NCBI GenBank assembly: GCA_015039465.1 | Contig: MU130378.1 | Coordinates: 872,570 to 936,569 of the forward strand | Source: Phlegmacium glaucopus | Taxonomy: Eukaryota > Basidiomycota > Agaricomycetes > Agaricales > Cortinariaceae | DNA: 64,000 bases | Direction: 5' to 3' | In this document: in pieces, positions 1 through 10,924 of the stretch | Layout: each line of letters starts with the position of its first letter | Position numbering within the stretch: position 1 is the stretch's first letter | The notes under the pieces: model-generated | Seen by the model: only the letters and a program-made list of their open reading frames with translations | The model's database searches: none | Told to the model about the DNA's origin: nothing | Made by a program: the position numbers and the translations under genes

Positions 1-16
1 GTCGTTGTAGATATCA

Positions 17-3000
17 TCAAGAAGTCGGCGCCTTTCGCTTCTTCCCTCTCTCCGAGCCTTTAAACTTGCGTTTAAGAAATTGACGCGCGAGTTCAACATT
101 CGCATTCGGGTTCTTGACACGAGACGTCGTTTCACCCGAAGTCCGGTTCTGAGGGTCTGTCATATCTTCGATCCGTTTCCGAATTTCACGTTCCCGTGTC
201 GTCAATTTAGCTAGTGCCTCTTCCTTCTTCTCTCTCTCCTTGCAAACGTCTTTATATCGCACAGTTTGCCACCTGATCAATAACAATCAAAAATCAAAAC
301 AAAATCAAGAAAGAAGCAAAAGTTACCCAGCATGTCGATCACATAATTTCTGTCCGGGACACCACCACTGTTCATCTCCACCATCGACATCCATCTCTCC
401 ATCTGCTCCTTCCTCCTTCAAGCCCTCATAACTCTCCAAAACACCCGCACCAATATCCGCCCACTCCTCATCATCAAAACACAATCGTTGATCCCAGCCA
501 CACAGACCCACCTGGTCCGCCCTCTCACTAGCCAATTGCAACAACCGCTCGCGCCATATGACAACTTCCATCCCCCTTTTGATCTCCTCTCTCAGATTCA
601 TGACAGACTCTAACAACGCGTTCAACCGTGCTGTCTCTCTCTCCACTTTTGTCTTTGTAGATGGAATGATCCGATGCTGCTTCACAGGTTTCACAAGGTC
701 ACCGTTGCTGCTGCTATCAACCTCCATCTTCGTCCCCCCATCTCCGCCGGCACAGCCGCCATCACCATTAATACACCCATTAACCTCATTCTCCATCACA
801 CAAATCACCACACCCTCCCTCTTCTCAGCATTCTTCACACTCTCCCACAGTTTATCAGGCTTTCCACCCTTCTTCGCCCATGAATCAATCCGAGACTGCA
901 TATATTTGACGCCACACGCGTCTGAACAATATTTCGAAAAAGCGCCTCGGGCAGCTTTGTGGCAGGCTTTGGAGGAGTTGGGATCTGGGTGTCGGAGACC
1001 ATAGAGACATCGTTGTTTATATGTGGTACGCAGATTGAGATGAGGGTTTTCTGGAAACATATAAGACTGAGGGATAACAGGAAACAGAACCAAGTACGCA
1101 CTCTCGATACAGGGCGGACAAATAAATTGATCCACAAGATCAACTTCCAAGTCTGGCATGTCCACACACTGCGTATGATACCACTCATCACACCTACGAA
1201 AAAAACTAAACTAAATTAAAAGAAACAAACAAACGGTACTCACTTATCGCAAGCAATCATGAATCGATCCTCATCATACTTGGTCTTGCAAACACAATAA
1301 AGCTTATCATCGTCATTGGCCGCATCTGAATCTTCCTCTTCTTCCTGTTTCTCCGGCTTGACAGAGTCTGCCCCTTCCGGGGCACTACCGCCGGGCATGA
1401 CTGACGTGGATCTAGAACGAGAAGTGGAGGGCGCAGTTTTCTTGGTGGTGGCTTTCGTTGTCTTGGAGGTCGATGGCAGTGATGGGACAGCAGCAGCGGT
1501 TTCGACAGCAGCAGCAGCGGCGGCTTTCTTGCCTTTTGCAGCTGGTTTGGCGCGAGGTTTGGGCGGGGCAGTACTCAAATGGTTACCAGCAGTGGCGTTT
1601 ACTGCAGCGGCAGATTTAGTCTTTGTCCCAGCCTAACCAATACCCAGTAAACACAAGAAGATCAAGAAATAAGAGAATGAAAGGCACCTTGAGTGCAGGT
1701 TCCTTCTTCTTCTTCGCAGGTACCACACTGCCCGCTCGCTCATTACTCTTCTTGGATCCACTGCCCATATTGGTCGTTGCCGGGGGTGGCATCGATCCTC
1801 GCTCAGAAGTTGGCCTAGTGGATGAATGTTGTGCAGCAGGAGAAATCAACGTAGTCGAAGATGAAGCGGAAATAGTCGGAGACGTATGAGGCGCGTCTCC
1901 GACCGACCGCAGAGGAGGTGGGGGTTGCTTAGTACCTGGCCCGATGCCACTCGCCGTAGTAACGTGAGACGAGGACGCTGCCGAAGGACGCCGGGCAGCG
2001 TTCATATTGTTATTCACCAAAGGATGATGGAATCGGTCATCGATCAGACTCAACAACTCATCCTCCACATCAACCTCCATACCCAGATGTTCATGTTCGT
2101 GTTTCACATCTTCACCATCCAATGTTTCCGCTACAAGTTCTGTGACAGCTAGGTCGACGTCCAAGTCCATATCAGTGTCGTCAGGATCTTGTTTTTTGTT
2201 GAGGGAAGTCAGCGACGGGGTTGGTGGTGGTACTGAGACAAGTTCTTCTAGCTCTTGTTCGAGTGCGACAGCAGCTGTGATAGGCGTGAGCACATTATAC
2301 GAAGAAGGTGGGCTCCTGGGACCATATACAGGGAGAGTCGACGTGGCAGGACTCAGAGATGGGGAAGGCGAATGGGGTGGTTCGGGTCGAGATGACGTCG
2401 TGGGAGAAGGGTCTTCTTCATATTGTTGGAGAAACCATTCGTGTGCATCATCCTGTGGTGTTTTGGGAAGAAGCTGGGTTTTTGCAAGATGTGGTGGCGG
2501 TAGAGCAGGGATGGGTGTCGGTGTAACCACCTTCCTATGTCGACTGTCCTCTTGAGGTACACGATGACGGTTCGGCTTTGTATCCTCCTTGGCCTTCGTC
2601 TCCTCCTTGGCCTTTATCTCTTCTCTAGGCTTCGTCCCCTCCCTAGATTTTGGTTCTTCTTTGAGTTTCACTTCTTCCCTGGGTCTGATTTCCTCCTTGA
2701 CATTTGATATCTCCCTAGTCTTTGGCTCCTCCTTGTGTTTTTTTACCTCTGATTCGATAGACAATGACGGGAGAGGAGGTGGTGGAGGCAGAAGAATTTC
2801 CTTGAGTATATGCTCATCAGATTTCCTCGCGGCTTTGGCTCTACCAATCTGACTTCCGGGCGGTGACCTTCTCCCGAGAGGACTGAGAATACGGTCACGG
2901 GGGTCTGGTTGGGATACTGGGATGGGCTTGTCGAGCAAGAGCTCAGAGACTGGCATTGATTTCCTTCCCTGACCATGCCCTGACCCTGGTCTTCTGGGAG

Positions 3001-4081
3001 CGGTAGAGGGACCAGCGACGGGTGAGTCTATGCGTCCATACCCCAGTTCCCCAACGACCATTTTTTCCCTTTCTCGGGCGATGCGCTCTTTATCGTTGAG
3101 TAAGGGGCGTGTAGGAGAGTCGGAGTAGCGGCGTTTCTTAACTTGGCGTGCATCGTCAACCAAATGATGAGGTGAAGGATCCGGATGGATCGGTGTGTTC
3201 AAAAGCTTTATCTGACATGGATCTGAGTTGCGGTGCGGTGGATGTGAAATAAGATGGGAAATGGAGGGGGGGTGTGGAGAAGTGATAATTGGGGAAGGAA
3301 TACGGGGATCATGGAAACGGAGGGGTGAATCATGAAACTGCGGACGACGTTGCATATGTTCGAGCTCTCGTTGACGTTCGAGCTCCTTTTGTCGTTCAAT
3401 TTCTCTTTGACGTTCAATTTCCCTTTGACGATCGATTTCCCGCTGACGGTCAATATCTCGACGTCGTTCGATTTCTCGTTGAACTTCTAGTTCCCGCTTT
3501 TCCATTTCCCGTTGTCGTTCCATTTCTCGCTTATGTTCCATTTCTCTCTGTAGAGCGATTTCTCGTTGCCTATCGAGTTCCCTTGCCTTTTCTACCTCTC
3601 TTTGGTAAGCTACGGCCCGTTGTTGTTCTAATTCATGTTGCCTTTCTGCTTCCTGAATGCGAAGGTGATCTTCTCTCTGACGGTCGTAGGGGTCATGACG
3701 GCGTTCAAGTTGAAAGGCACGATCCCGTTGAATTGCGAAATCTTGAGCGCGTTGTTGGTCGTCGATGCGTTTTTGGAGTTCAGCGTCTTGAATACGACGT
3801 CTGCGATCCATATCAAGGGCATGACGTTGATCGATATCTTGATGCAAGGGTTGTAGTAGGATATGATCATGCTGTTGTTGACGCTGTCTGTGAATGCGTT
3901 TGTCTTCTTCATAGTGAGGACTTAAAGGGACTGGTGGAGGCAGAAAGCGGGGGGAAGGTTCTGTAACGGTGAGACGCCTTCTTTCTTCAGTTGCTGCTTG
4001 AACTAGAGCGTCGAGGGGAGAAAAGTTGGGTGGATTGTCATCACAAAGGAGGGAAGATATGTCGAGACGACGAGAAGCCAT
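17..4081 (-). CDS. SPP1: Spp1/CXXC1-like PHD-finger protein (COMPASS subunit), long form
   Basis: Likely nuclear H3K4me3 reader of the Set1/COMPASS histone methyltransferase. Exons in transcript order: 4081-1688, 1632-1244, 1193-1102, 1050-327, 272-17 (introns 50-55 nt), giving 1284 aa. The PHD finger lies at about residues 908-957, with YCVC, then CDKCDEWYHTQC, then CPPC zinc ligands; it is followed by KNPHLNLRTTYKQRC. The C-terminal signature CDRHAGWQ is rebuilt exactly across the last intron. These match Spp1/CXXC1. Odd: about 800 residues precede the PHD finger, holding a long Arg/Glu/Gln-rich coiled-coil repeat (RQREIE units) and Pro-rich stretches, whereas yeast Spp1 is about 350 aa. 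The start at MASRRLD is chosen because it has a good AAC context; an in-frame ATG lies further upstream at 4240. PHD identity is near certain; the exact N-terminus is less sure. Confidence 0.87.
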
Positions 4082-4643
4082 GTTGTTGGAACGGGCAAGA
4101 GAAATGAAAAGACTAGTAACATGTGTTGCATATTGATATGGATTACTAAGCGAGATATTATGTCTAAATGTACAACGAGACATTGCGACGGTGTCCACAC
4201 CACGAGTCAGGAACAACTCTGGCAACAGACGCATTCGCACCCAAGTCCCATCCCTGTTATTTCATTCTCCAGCCAAATTCTAGACGGTCTCTGCTATCCT
4301 CGACCTACTCCATCTGACATGTCAGCGGGCAGATCATCAGAGAGATGCTTTTTTGTGACTATGAAAAGGGGGGTTAATCTTTTTTTATTTCAATTTAAGG
4401 ATACCCACCTGTTGGTTTGCGTTTGGAAGAAGTGTGTCTTTGCCTCGTTTAAATATCTGTTTTTTTTTGCAACTGTACAGTACCAAAAAGACCCCACGTC
4501 ACGCAATTCCGGGGGTCTCGTGTAACGAAAAAAAGAAAGAAATCGATTGCCTTTGCCTCTCCCCGCCTTCTCCACACTTTTTTTTTGTATCTCATTCTAC
4601 ATACCTCAACCGCTGACTGAATATTAAAAGGGCCCCGTCAAAA
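4082..4643. promoter_or_regulatory. divergent promoter region between the SPP1-like and STM1-like genes
   Basis: About 560 bp between two start codons facing away from each other. It holds poly-T and poly-A runs, a CT-rich stretch near 4555-4605 just upstream of the STM1-like gene, and no convincing coding signal. Short open frames on both strands here lack codon bias and family motifs. Confidence 0.5.
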
Positions 4644-5937
4644 ATGTCGGTGGCTACAAAAAACCCTTTCGCCCTCTTGGATGGTAATTCTCTCAAATCA
4701 GATAATCTTCTCCCTCCTCAGTTGAATTTTAGACGACCAACCATCCGAGCCAGCACCAGCTCCTCAGATAGATTCTACACCAGCCCCTGTGCCCCCTCAA
4801 TCTAATAATCGTCCAAACCAAAAACCTAGAGGTGGCCCTGCCGCACGTGGTGGAAAGTACTATTCTCGTGGTGGAAAACCTTCTACCCAGACAGCCGATG
4901 AACCTCCTCCTGCTGCTGCTGCGGACGATTCCCAGAGGAAATGTACCCAATCTCTTCTTCTTTTTGTTAACCTATCTAACTCCACACAGTCGAAGGTGCT
5001 CGTGAAGGTGGTCGTGAAGGTGGTCGAGGCAGGGGCAGGGGCGGTCGTGGTGCAGGTGCAGGTGGTCGTGGTCGAGGCCGCCCTTTTGACAAGCACAGTC
5101 AGACTGGCAAAACGTATGTTTTCTCCTTCCTCTCCTTCTTCTCTACTCACTCCCATACCAGCGACTCTGACAAGAAGGTCCATCAAGCCTGGGGTGGCGA
5201 CGACGGCAACGCCGAACTCAAGACTGAGCAAGCTGCAACTGTAGATGCCGCAGTCGAGTCAAATGACTGGAACGCCGACCCCGCACCTGCACCTGCTGGG
5301 GCCGACTGGGCCGGTGCAGGTGCCGACGCCTCTGCAGACCCTTGGAGTGCTCCAGCTGCTACTACTACAGATGCTTGGGATGCCCCCGCTGACTCTGCTG
5401 CTGCTGCCCCCGCAGCTGATAACGACAAACCAGAGGGCCGTCCTCGCAGAGACAGAGACGCCGAGGAAGAAGACAACACTCTGACCCTCTCTCAATACCT
5501 TGCTCAGCAAAAGGAGAAGGATTCCGCAATCCCCAAGTTGGAAAACACCCGCAAGGCCAACGAAGGTGCTGACGATAATCTCTGGAAAGACGTAGTCCCA
5601 CTCTCTAAGAACGAAGAGGAAGACGCCTATTTTGTCGGAAAAGTCTGTCATTTTCTTTCTTTTGCCATTGCCCCTTACTGATTCAGCACCCCAGTCCAAA
5701 TCCGCTCCCAAGGCTCGTCCCAAAAAGGAGGAGAAAGTCTACCTTGAAATCGAAGTCCGTTTCGAACGTCCCGACCGTGGTCGTGGACGAGGCCGTGGCG
5801 GGGATCGTGGCGGGGATCGTGGGGACAGGGGCCGTGGTGCTCGTGGTGGACGTGGAGTAGCTAGGGGTGGACGTCAAAATGGTTCTGCCTCCATCGCCAA
5901 CGTCGATGACCAGACCGCCTTCCCTTCTTTGACTTGA
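4644..5937 (+). CDS. STM1: Stm1/SERBP1-family ribosome and mRNA binding protein
   Basis: Probable ribosome-preservation and mRNA-binding factor of the HABP4/PAI-RBP1 family, cytoplasmic. Exons: 4644-4683, 4733-4942, 4990-5113, 5162-5642, 5695-5937; 365 aa. The N-terminus carries NPFALLD, the short Stm1_N motif. An RGG-type Gly/Arg-rich block encoded by exon 3 is followed by HSQTGKTDSDKK and QAWG, the core of the family domain, and by SKSAPKARPKKEEKVYLE. A second RGG block sits near the C-terminus. All exon phases join. The fourth intron uses a weak GTCTGT donor and was fixed by the family match VGK-SKSAPKARP. The protein is Ala/Pro/Asp-rich in its middle. Confidence 0.9.
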
Positions 5938-6405
5938 ATACAAACCCTTTAACTCTGGCTGATGGTTTCTTGGGATCATTTGGAAAAAAAAAATCTCCGT
6001 ATTTTTTTGGCAGGTGTTTCTTCCTACGGAGAAGGGGGTTTAAAAAAAATGAACTTTTTTCTTCTCTGTACGGTCTGTTATTGTGTTTCTAACCTTGAAT
6101 CCTCGCTGTCTTATATAATTCAATCTTTCTTTTTTTCTTCTCTCTGCCCTTTCTTCCCTTTCTGTATTTTCGTCTCTTCGCTACAAACATCATGAATCAA
6201 ATTTACGACAATACAGAATATATATAATCCTCCAATGGCTAAGTTCCGCTTGAGGGCTGCTTGTTGAACCGAACCGAAATGAAAAAGCCGTTTACTCCAC
6301 GTGTATGACATTGATGATATCGATAAGTGTAGTCCATTCATTCTCACTAACAGACTCTTTCCGCCATTAGAAAAGCTTCTCCTTCGCGTGAATCAGAAGC
6401 CTAGA
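5938..6405. other. intergenic region, no gene seen
   Basis: The stretch holds the 3' end of the STM1-like gene and the upstream region of the phosphatase-like gene. It is T-rich with poly-A and poly-T tracts. A short minus-strand open frame at 6120-6347 has no recognisable feature and poor codon usage, so I do not call it. Confidence 0.5.
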
Positions 6406-7600
6406 ATGATTGACAAACTCTATATCGCTCGCCATGGTAACCTTTCTTTTATAAATTTAGTTTCTACCACATGAGTTGTTAACGTTAACTATTCTTTCTT
6501 AGGCTTTAGACTCAATTGGATCAATTCTATCTGGTAAGACAACTCCTGTCCTCTTTTATCAGTTGTTGACTTTTTTGAACTATGCAATCAGGAAAAGTCC
6601 CACAGGGTTACCTAGAGATCCTCCTTTGACTGCATCCGGAGAGGTATAGATATTCGCAATTCTTCTGTCGGAAGATAACTTATCACCCAACCTCTAAGGT
6701 CCAAGCTGAAGAACTTAAAGATTATTTCTTGTCGCTTCCAGAGGAAGAACGTCCAACTGGGATATTCTCATCCCCATATTGTTAGTAAAATTTTCAAAAA
6801 ATGTCGTTTGTGAGAGTTCGTTCTCACACATAAGTTTGAATTTACAGATAGATGTCTACAAACATCCCAGCCACTAGCTAGGGCGCTCAATATCCCAATC
6901 TACATCGAACATGGTTGGAAAAGTTCCCATCCCTTCCCCAGACAGATCTAACTCACCCTCCCTCTCCCAATCACAGGAATCGCTGAATGGTACTCCCCTG
7001 TCACGCCAGGCACAGGCCTTCATCCTCGTCCAGGCTCTTCCGAATCTCTCCTATCTTTATTCCCCGAGGTTGACGCCGCCTCCTGGCCAACCCTCCTCTA
7101 CCCATCCCGCAAAGGCGAAACAATCGGCCAAGTCCATAATCGCATCGACACATTCGCTTTGGCCTTCCTCCCTGCCCTCGAACGTCGTTTACCTGGGGAA
7201 CAGCATCGGCGATTGTTGTTGGTTACACATGCTGCTACGGCGATTGCACTTGTGAGGACCTTTGTGGGAGATAGAAGGCTTCAGATGAGAGCTGGGTGTT
7301 GTACATTGAGCGTATTGGAGAGGAAGAGGAATGTTAATTCTGCGCTTGTTATTGGTGGTTGGAAGGCGCAGAAAATCTCCTATGGGGATCATTTGACAGG
7401 TGGGGTGGCGCGTGAATGGGGCTTTGAGGATGTGGAAGTAGAGGAAGGAAGGGTAAGTATTTCTCTTCTTAACAGTCTCTTTGATTCTCGAATTAATTAT
7501 ATCGTTATTCAAGGTCGTAGACGACCCAGGAATGCCCGGATCTGAAAACGAACTAGACGAACCCATCGGCTTACAGGTACAATTGATGAGTAATCTTTGA
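6406..7600 (+). CDS. histidine-phosphatase superfamily protein (Tfc7/YNL108C-like)
   Basis: Two-histidine phosphatase (phosphoglycerate-mutase fold). Exons: 6406-6436, 6503-6533, 6592-6643, 6699-6780, 6848-6913, 6977-7452, 7514-7600; 274 aa. Exon 1 ends inside IARHG, the RHG catalytic motif with phospho-acceptor His; the next exons give FRLNWINSIW, KSPTGLPRDPPLT and SGEVQAEEL. The second catalytic His lies in LLLVTHAATA, and EWYSPVTPGTGLHPRPG fits the fungal family that includes the phosphatase domain of TFIIIC subunit Tfc7 and YNL108C. Role in RNA polymerase III transcription is possible but not shown by sequence. The last codons (after IGLQ) might be replaced by another short exon. Confidence 0.85.
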
Positions 7601-7660
7601 CGACATTGGAAATTTGGAATATGTTGACATCATTTGGATTCATGGCCCTAATAGATACTT

Positions 7661-9047
7661 CTAGAATCGTACATATGCACTCGCATAACTAACGCTCGAG
7701 TCCCGGATAGTGTGGCAGTGGCTGCTCTGCTCATACCGTACCCACTTTAGAGTTGGCTGAATACCGTTGTTAGATTTCTCCAAACTAGATAGAGCTCCGA
7801 GAAGCACTCCGATAGGATGTCTTCCACAAATCGTATTTTTGGTCTTAGAAAGATATTGTGCGAATTGATCATGGGCATCTCTTGCCGATAAGGGAGGTAA
7901 GGTGAGCAGATCCATGGCTTCGTGATCAAGTCGAGAGATAGATTCATGAATAGGATGGGCGGCTGACGGAACTGCGGCACGCGACAGTCGTATTCCGGGA
8001 GTAGCGCTAGGCGCTGGCTCTGGATAATAATAAGTATATGAAAATCTAGTTCCCCTGATCAAAAACGAGGAGGAATATCAGTTCTGAATCAGCACTTGTT
8101 CTTTTGGACTTACCAATGACAAAAGTCGCTTGAAATGACGAAGAATGTATCGGGTCTATGGAGGTAAGGTGCCAAGATACTCCCGTAGAAGGCTTCCCGG
8201 CGCTCCGAGAGAGCTCCAACAAGCACGGGTACGATACTGATATCTTTGCTAAAAAGACACGCAATCAGAAACGAATTGTATGAGGGAAGGTTTGCGAACT
8301 CACCCATCAAACATTTTCCGAACGTAAGGTAGATGCATCTCTATACTGTGTTCATCTTCATCAGTCTGAAGGCTCATCGATTCGAATTCTCTTGTCGCCT
8401 TGAGTTCTTCCACAGCTTGAAATTTAGATGCCAAAACCATCAACATGGTTTATTGGAAGAGATATTCAAAGACTTACTTTCTACATCAATCGGTAAATTC
8501 CCGACTGGCGTTTCATATTCTGTGCACTTGGACAGGGCACAGCCATCGAGATAGAAGTGGTGCGAAGGACCCAAGATAAAAACACGCTTGCTGAAATCCC
8601 AATCAACCAACTGTTTCAGAAACCATGGGGAATGTGGGTTACGAACATATTAGAAATATCAATACTCTTATAAGCCCAAGCAGCCGCAAGGCCAGAATAC
8701 GAGTAACCCGCGTGTCTATAATATCCAAGGAATTTCCCCACATCAGCGATAGATGCAAGGAATATAATGGTTGTATAATTCTAACGAACGGCGCAATGAT
8801 GGCTTTGCAGCCAGTGATAGGATACGACTCCGCTTGATCGTCTACTTGGCCAAGCCATTGGGAGAGTTCGCCGTTGAGGACTTCGCCTATCGACCTTTGT
8901 TAATAGACAGCTGTGATGGATAAAGATATGGTTTTGTGCCTTACCCTCAGCTGTATACCACGAACCAGCATGGGAGGCAGATCTTGTCGACCTAGAATGG
9001 GAGATAAGGTCGATAATTTACAGAAGTCGTTAGCGAACGACTTGCAT
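7661..9047 (-). CDS. MHO1: MEMO-family protein
   Basis: Member of the MEMO family (human MEMO1, yeast Mho1), related to nonheme-iron dioxygenases and proposed to act in redox or signalling. Exons: 9047-9046, 8991-8945, 8886-8790, 8715-8647, 8590-8478, 8415-8304, 8248-8114, 8054-7661; 322 aa. Visible signatures: [10 protein letters not shown] at the N-terminus, [65 protein letters not shown] and the C-terminal [14 protein letters not shown]. The family start Met-Ser-Thr-Arg is obtained only if the ATG is assembled across a 54-nt intron with a GCAAGT donor, the first exon supplying just AT. Two introns use GTTCGT donors. The domain call is very secure; the first exon is inferred. Confidence 0.9.
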
Positions 9048-9272
9048 CAATGCTGATTTAGGGATCTAGTATCTAGTTCTAGTATCTTGACAGGAGGATG
9101 GTTTAAGTAGTATGCAATTGCAGCCAGTGTTTAGATGTATACAAAACGGGTTGTTTGGCTGTCAAACAGCAAGCAATGCGTTGGTCAAGAGTTGCATGTT
9201 GCATGTGCATAAACCGTCATACGCGGTATTTACATGGGAAGAGATGCTGAAAAGTAAGGAACAATGACAAAT

Positions 9273-9867
9273 CTACTCCTCCGACCGTAGGCGGGCTTCA
9301 GGGTTAGTGACCTTGATACCTAGAACCTTCGCTCTACACCAAAACATGAGATTTCTGCAAGATAAAAATGACAGCGAAAAACATACCGCTCCAGGATGGT
9401 GGTACGGTTTCGGCTGCTGACACCGTGAGCAATCTCGGCGGCGAAGCTTTTGTTGTGCATGAGGAGTAGGTCAACTTCCCGAACATTGTTTACCAGGAAT
9501 TTCTTGAGACCGTTGGGGAGGAGATGGCGAGTCTAGATAGATAGATATTCGTAACAATGCATATAAGAGGTTGGGGGAGCCTAACCTTTTTGTTGCTGCC
9601 ATAACCGATCTAACAAAATTCATGATTATTGGGCTATTAGTGAGAAAGATTGAAGAACACATACCTTGGGCATGGGCGTCTGACCCTTGAAGCGACGCCT
9701 CACTCTGTTATCGATACCTTTGGGTTTTCTCCAAGCCTCCTTTACACCATGGTAGCGGTCGGACTGATGACGCCTGATTATATCATTAGAACTTAGGTCA
9801 AAGATCTATGCAATCTGAGAACGGACTTGAATTTTGTGGTGCGCTTTTTGACAATCTTGATGGCCAT
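9273..9867 (-). CDS. RPL32: 60S ribosomal protein L32
   Basis: Structural protein of the large cytosolic ribosomal subunit. Exons: 9867-9827, 9773-9665, 9609-9586, 9532-9387, 9333-9273; 126 aa, close to the usual 130-135. The joined product starts [19 protein letters not shown] and contains [59 protein letters not shown] and the C-terminus [13 protein letters not shown]. Introns are 53-55 nt; exon 3 is only 24 nt. Codons are C-rich at wobble positions, as expected of a highly expressed gene. A longer 5' leader intron is likely upstream (see the next entry). Confidence 0.97.
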
Positions 9868-10924
9868 TGGAGGACTGGAGCAAGAAGAGAAAAGTTGTTT
9901 GTTAGCACAAGTTCTTGTAAGGCGAAATTTCCAACCAAGGTCAAAACGTTATCCAGTGCTACACAAAGCCATCCAACTGAAATCTTCGGATTGAGACATC
10001 GAAAGGAATGAGATATCTCCATGAAGCATTCTAACATTGACCTGGTTGTGAAATAGAGCATATAGAATAGCAAACTCACAAGTTCTTGGGCTTGAGGGAG
10101 ACGCCGTTGACAATTGCTAGCCCTTTGAAAGTTGCGGTGATTGATCACGTAATCGAGTGGTCCCTCGGACACTGTCAGTGTCACGATTGCTGTATATGTT
10201 GGTAAAATGATTATTATTTATTTATTCAGAAATATTATTTTTTAACTATCTACAAACTTTTGAAAATAAATTTCACACAGTTTGCACTGAATCGGATTTT
10301 AGATCGTTACAAAATAGCCCGGCCGCAGGAGTGGGAAAAACGGCGAGCAACGACCGCCCGAGAACAAGGGAATGAAAATCATGGAATGCAAAATTTAAAC
10401 ACGATAACTTTAGCGTCTTTTTAATTCTCTTTTCTGCCACAATCTGAACTCACGATAAAGTGAATCCCGGCTGGGATGATTTCCAATCGGATCTGACATG
10501 TACATAGCTTGTCTACTAGATCGCGAAGAAAGCATTATCTCATACTTCATATGCCAAGAATCACTTTGACACTTCTCCTCTCCAACGGCAACTGCCAACA
10601 ACCCACATATAACTCTCAAACTATTTTGGGACCGAGGTGGGATCTCACCTTGTGGCCTGGGCAAGTTGAATCTCTTGCCGGATGCCTACTCTCGACCCAT
10701 GATGCCCTTTCTCTCTACAAAGAAATGATTGTCCAATGCTGAGAGTGGCCGTTGTCAGTAGCTATTATTGTAATGTTTATTTCGGAAGTCTTATGACGCA
10801 CGTGTGGCTGTTCGAACTTACCACGGCCCCTTTGCAAAAAAGAGAAAGATGGTACTGGGCGCCCCACCCAATTTACATCACAACATTCAGTTGTGAAAAG
10901 CGCCAGGTTTTAGAGACGCAATTT
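9868..10924. promoter_or_regulatory. L32 leader and promoter, then upstream region of the kinase gene
   Basis: On the minus strand a GTGAGT donor at 10079 and a TTGCTCCAG acceptor at 9875 bound a 205-nt candidate 5' leader intron ending eight bases before the L32 ATG. The sequence just upstream (about 10080-10190) has C-rich, coding-like triplets but no frame I can link to a known protein. From 10195 to 10310 the DNA is AT-rich and may be the L32 promoter. From 10320 to 10924 I see only short frames without family features; the kinase gene could start up to 190 bp earlier than called, at 10736. Confidence 0.45.

Noticed and set aside
2142..2555. Plus-strand open frame inside the Spp1-like gene
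   Set aside because: Shadow of the long minus-strand exon; Ser/Gly-rich by base composition only.
3289..3966. Long plus-strand open frame of 225 codons opposite the Spp1-like gene
   Set aside because: It is antisense to the charged repeat of the real gene; the repeat removes stops on the other strand. Its product is a low-complexity Val/Phe-rich string with no family features.
8613..8644. 32-nt intron in the MEMO gene (GTAACC to AAACAG)
   Set aside because: Shorter than any other intron here and adds residues before [11 protein letters not shown]; the 56-nt intron with GTTCGT donor fits the family exactly.
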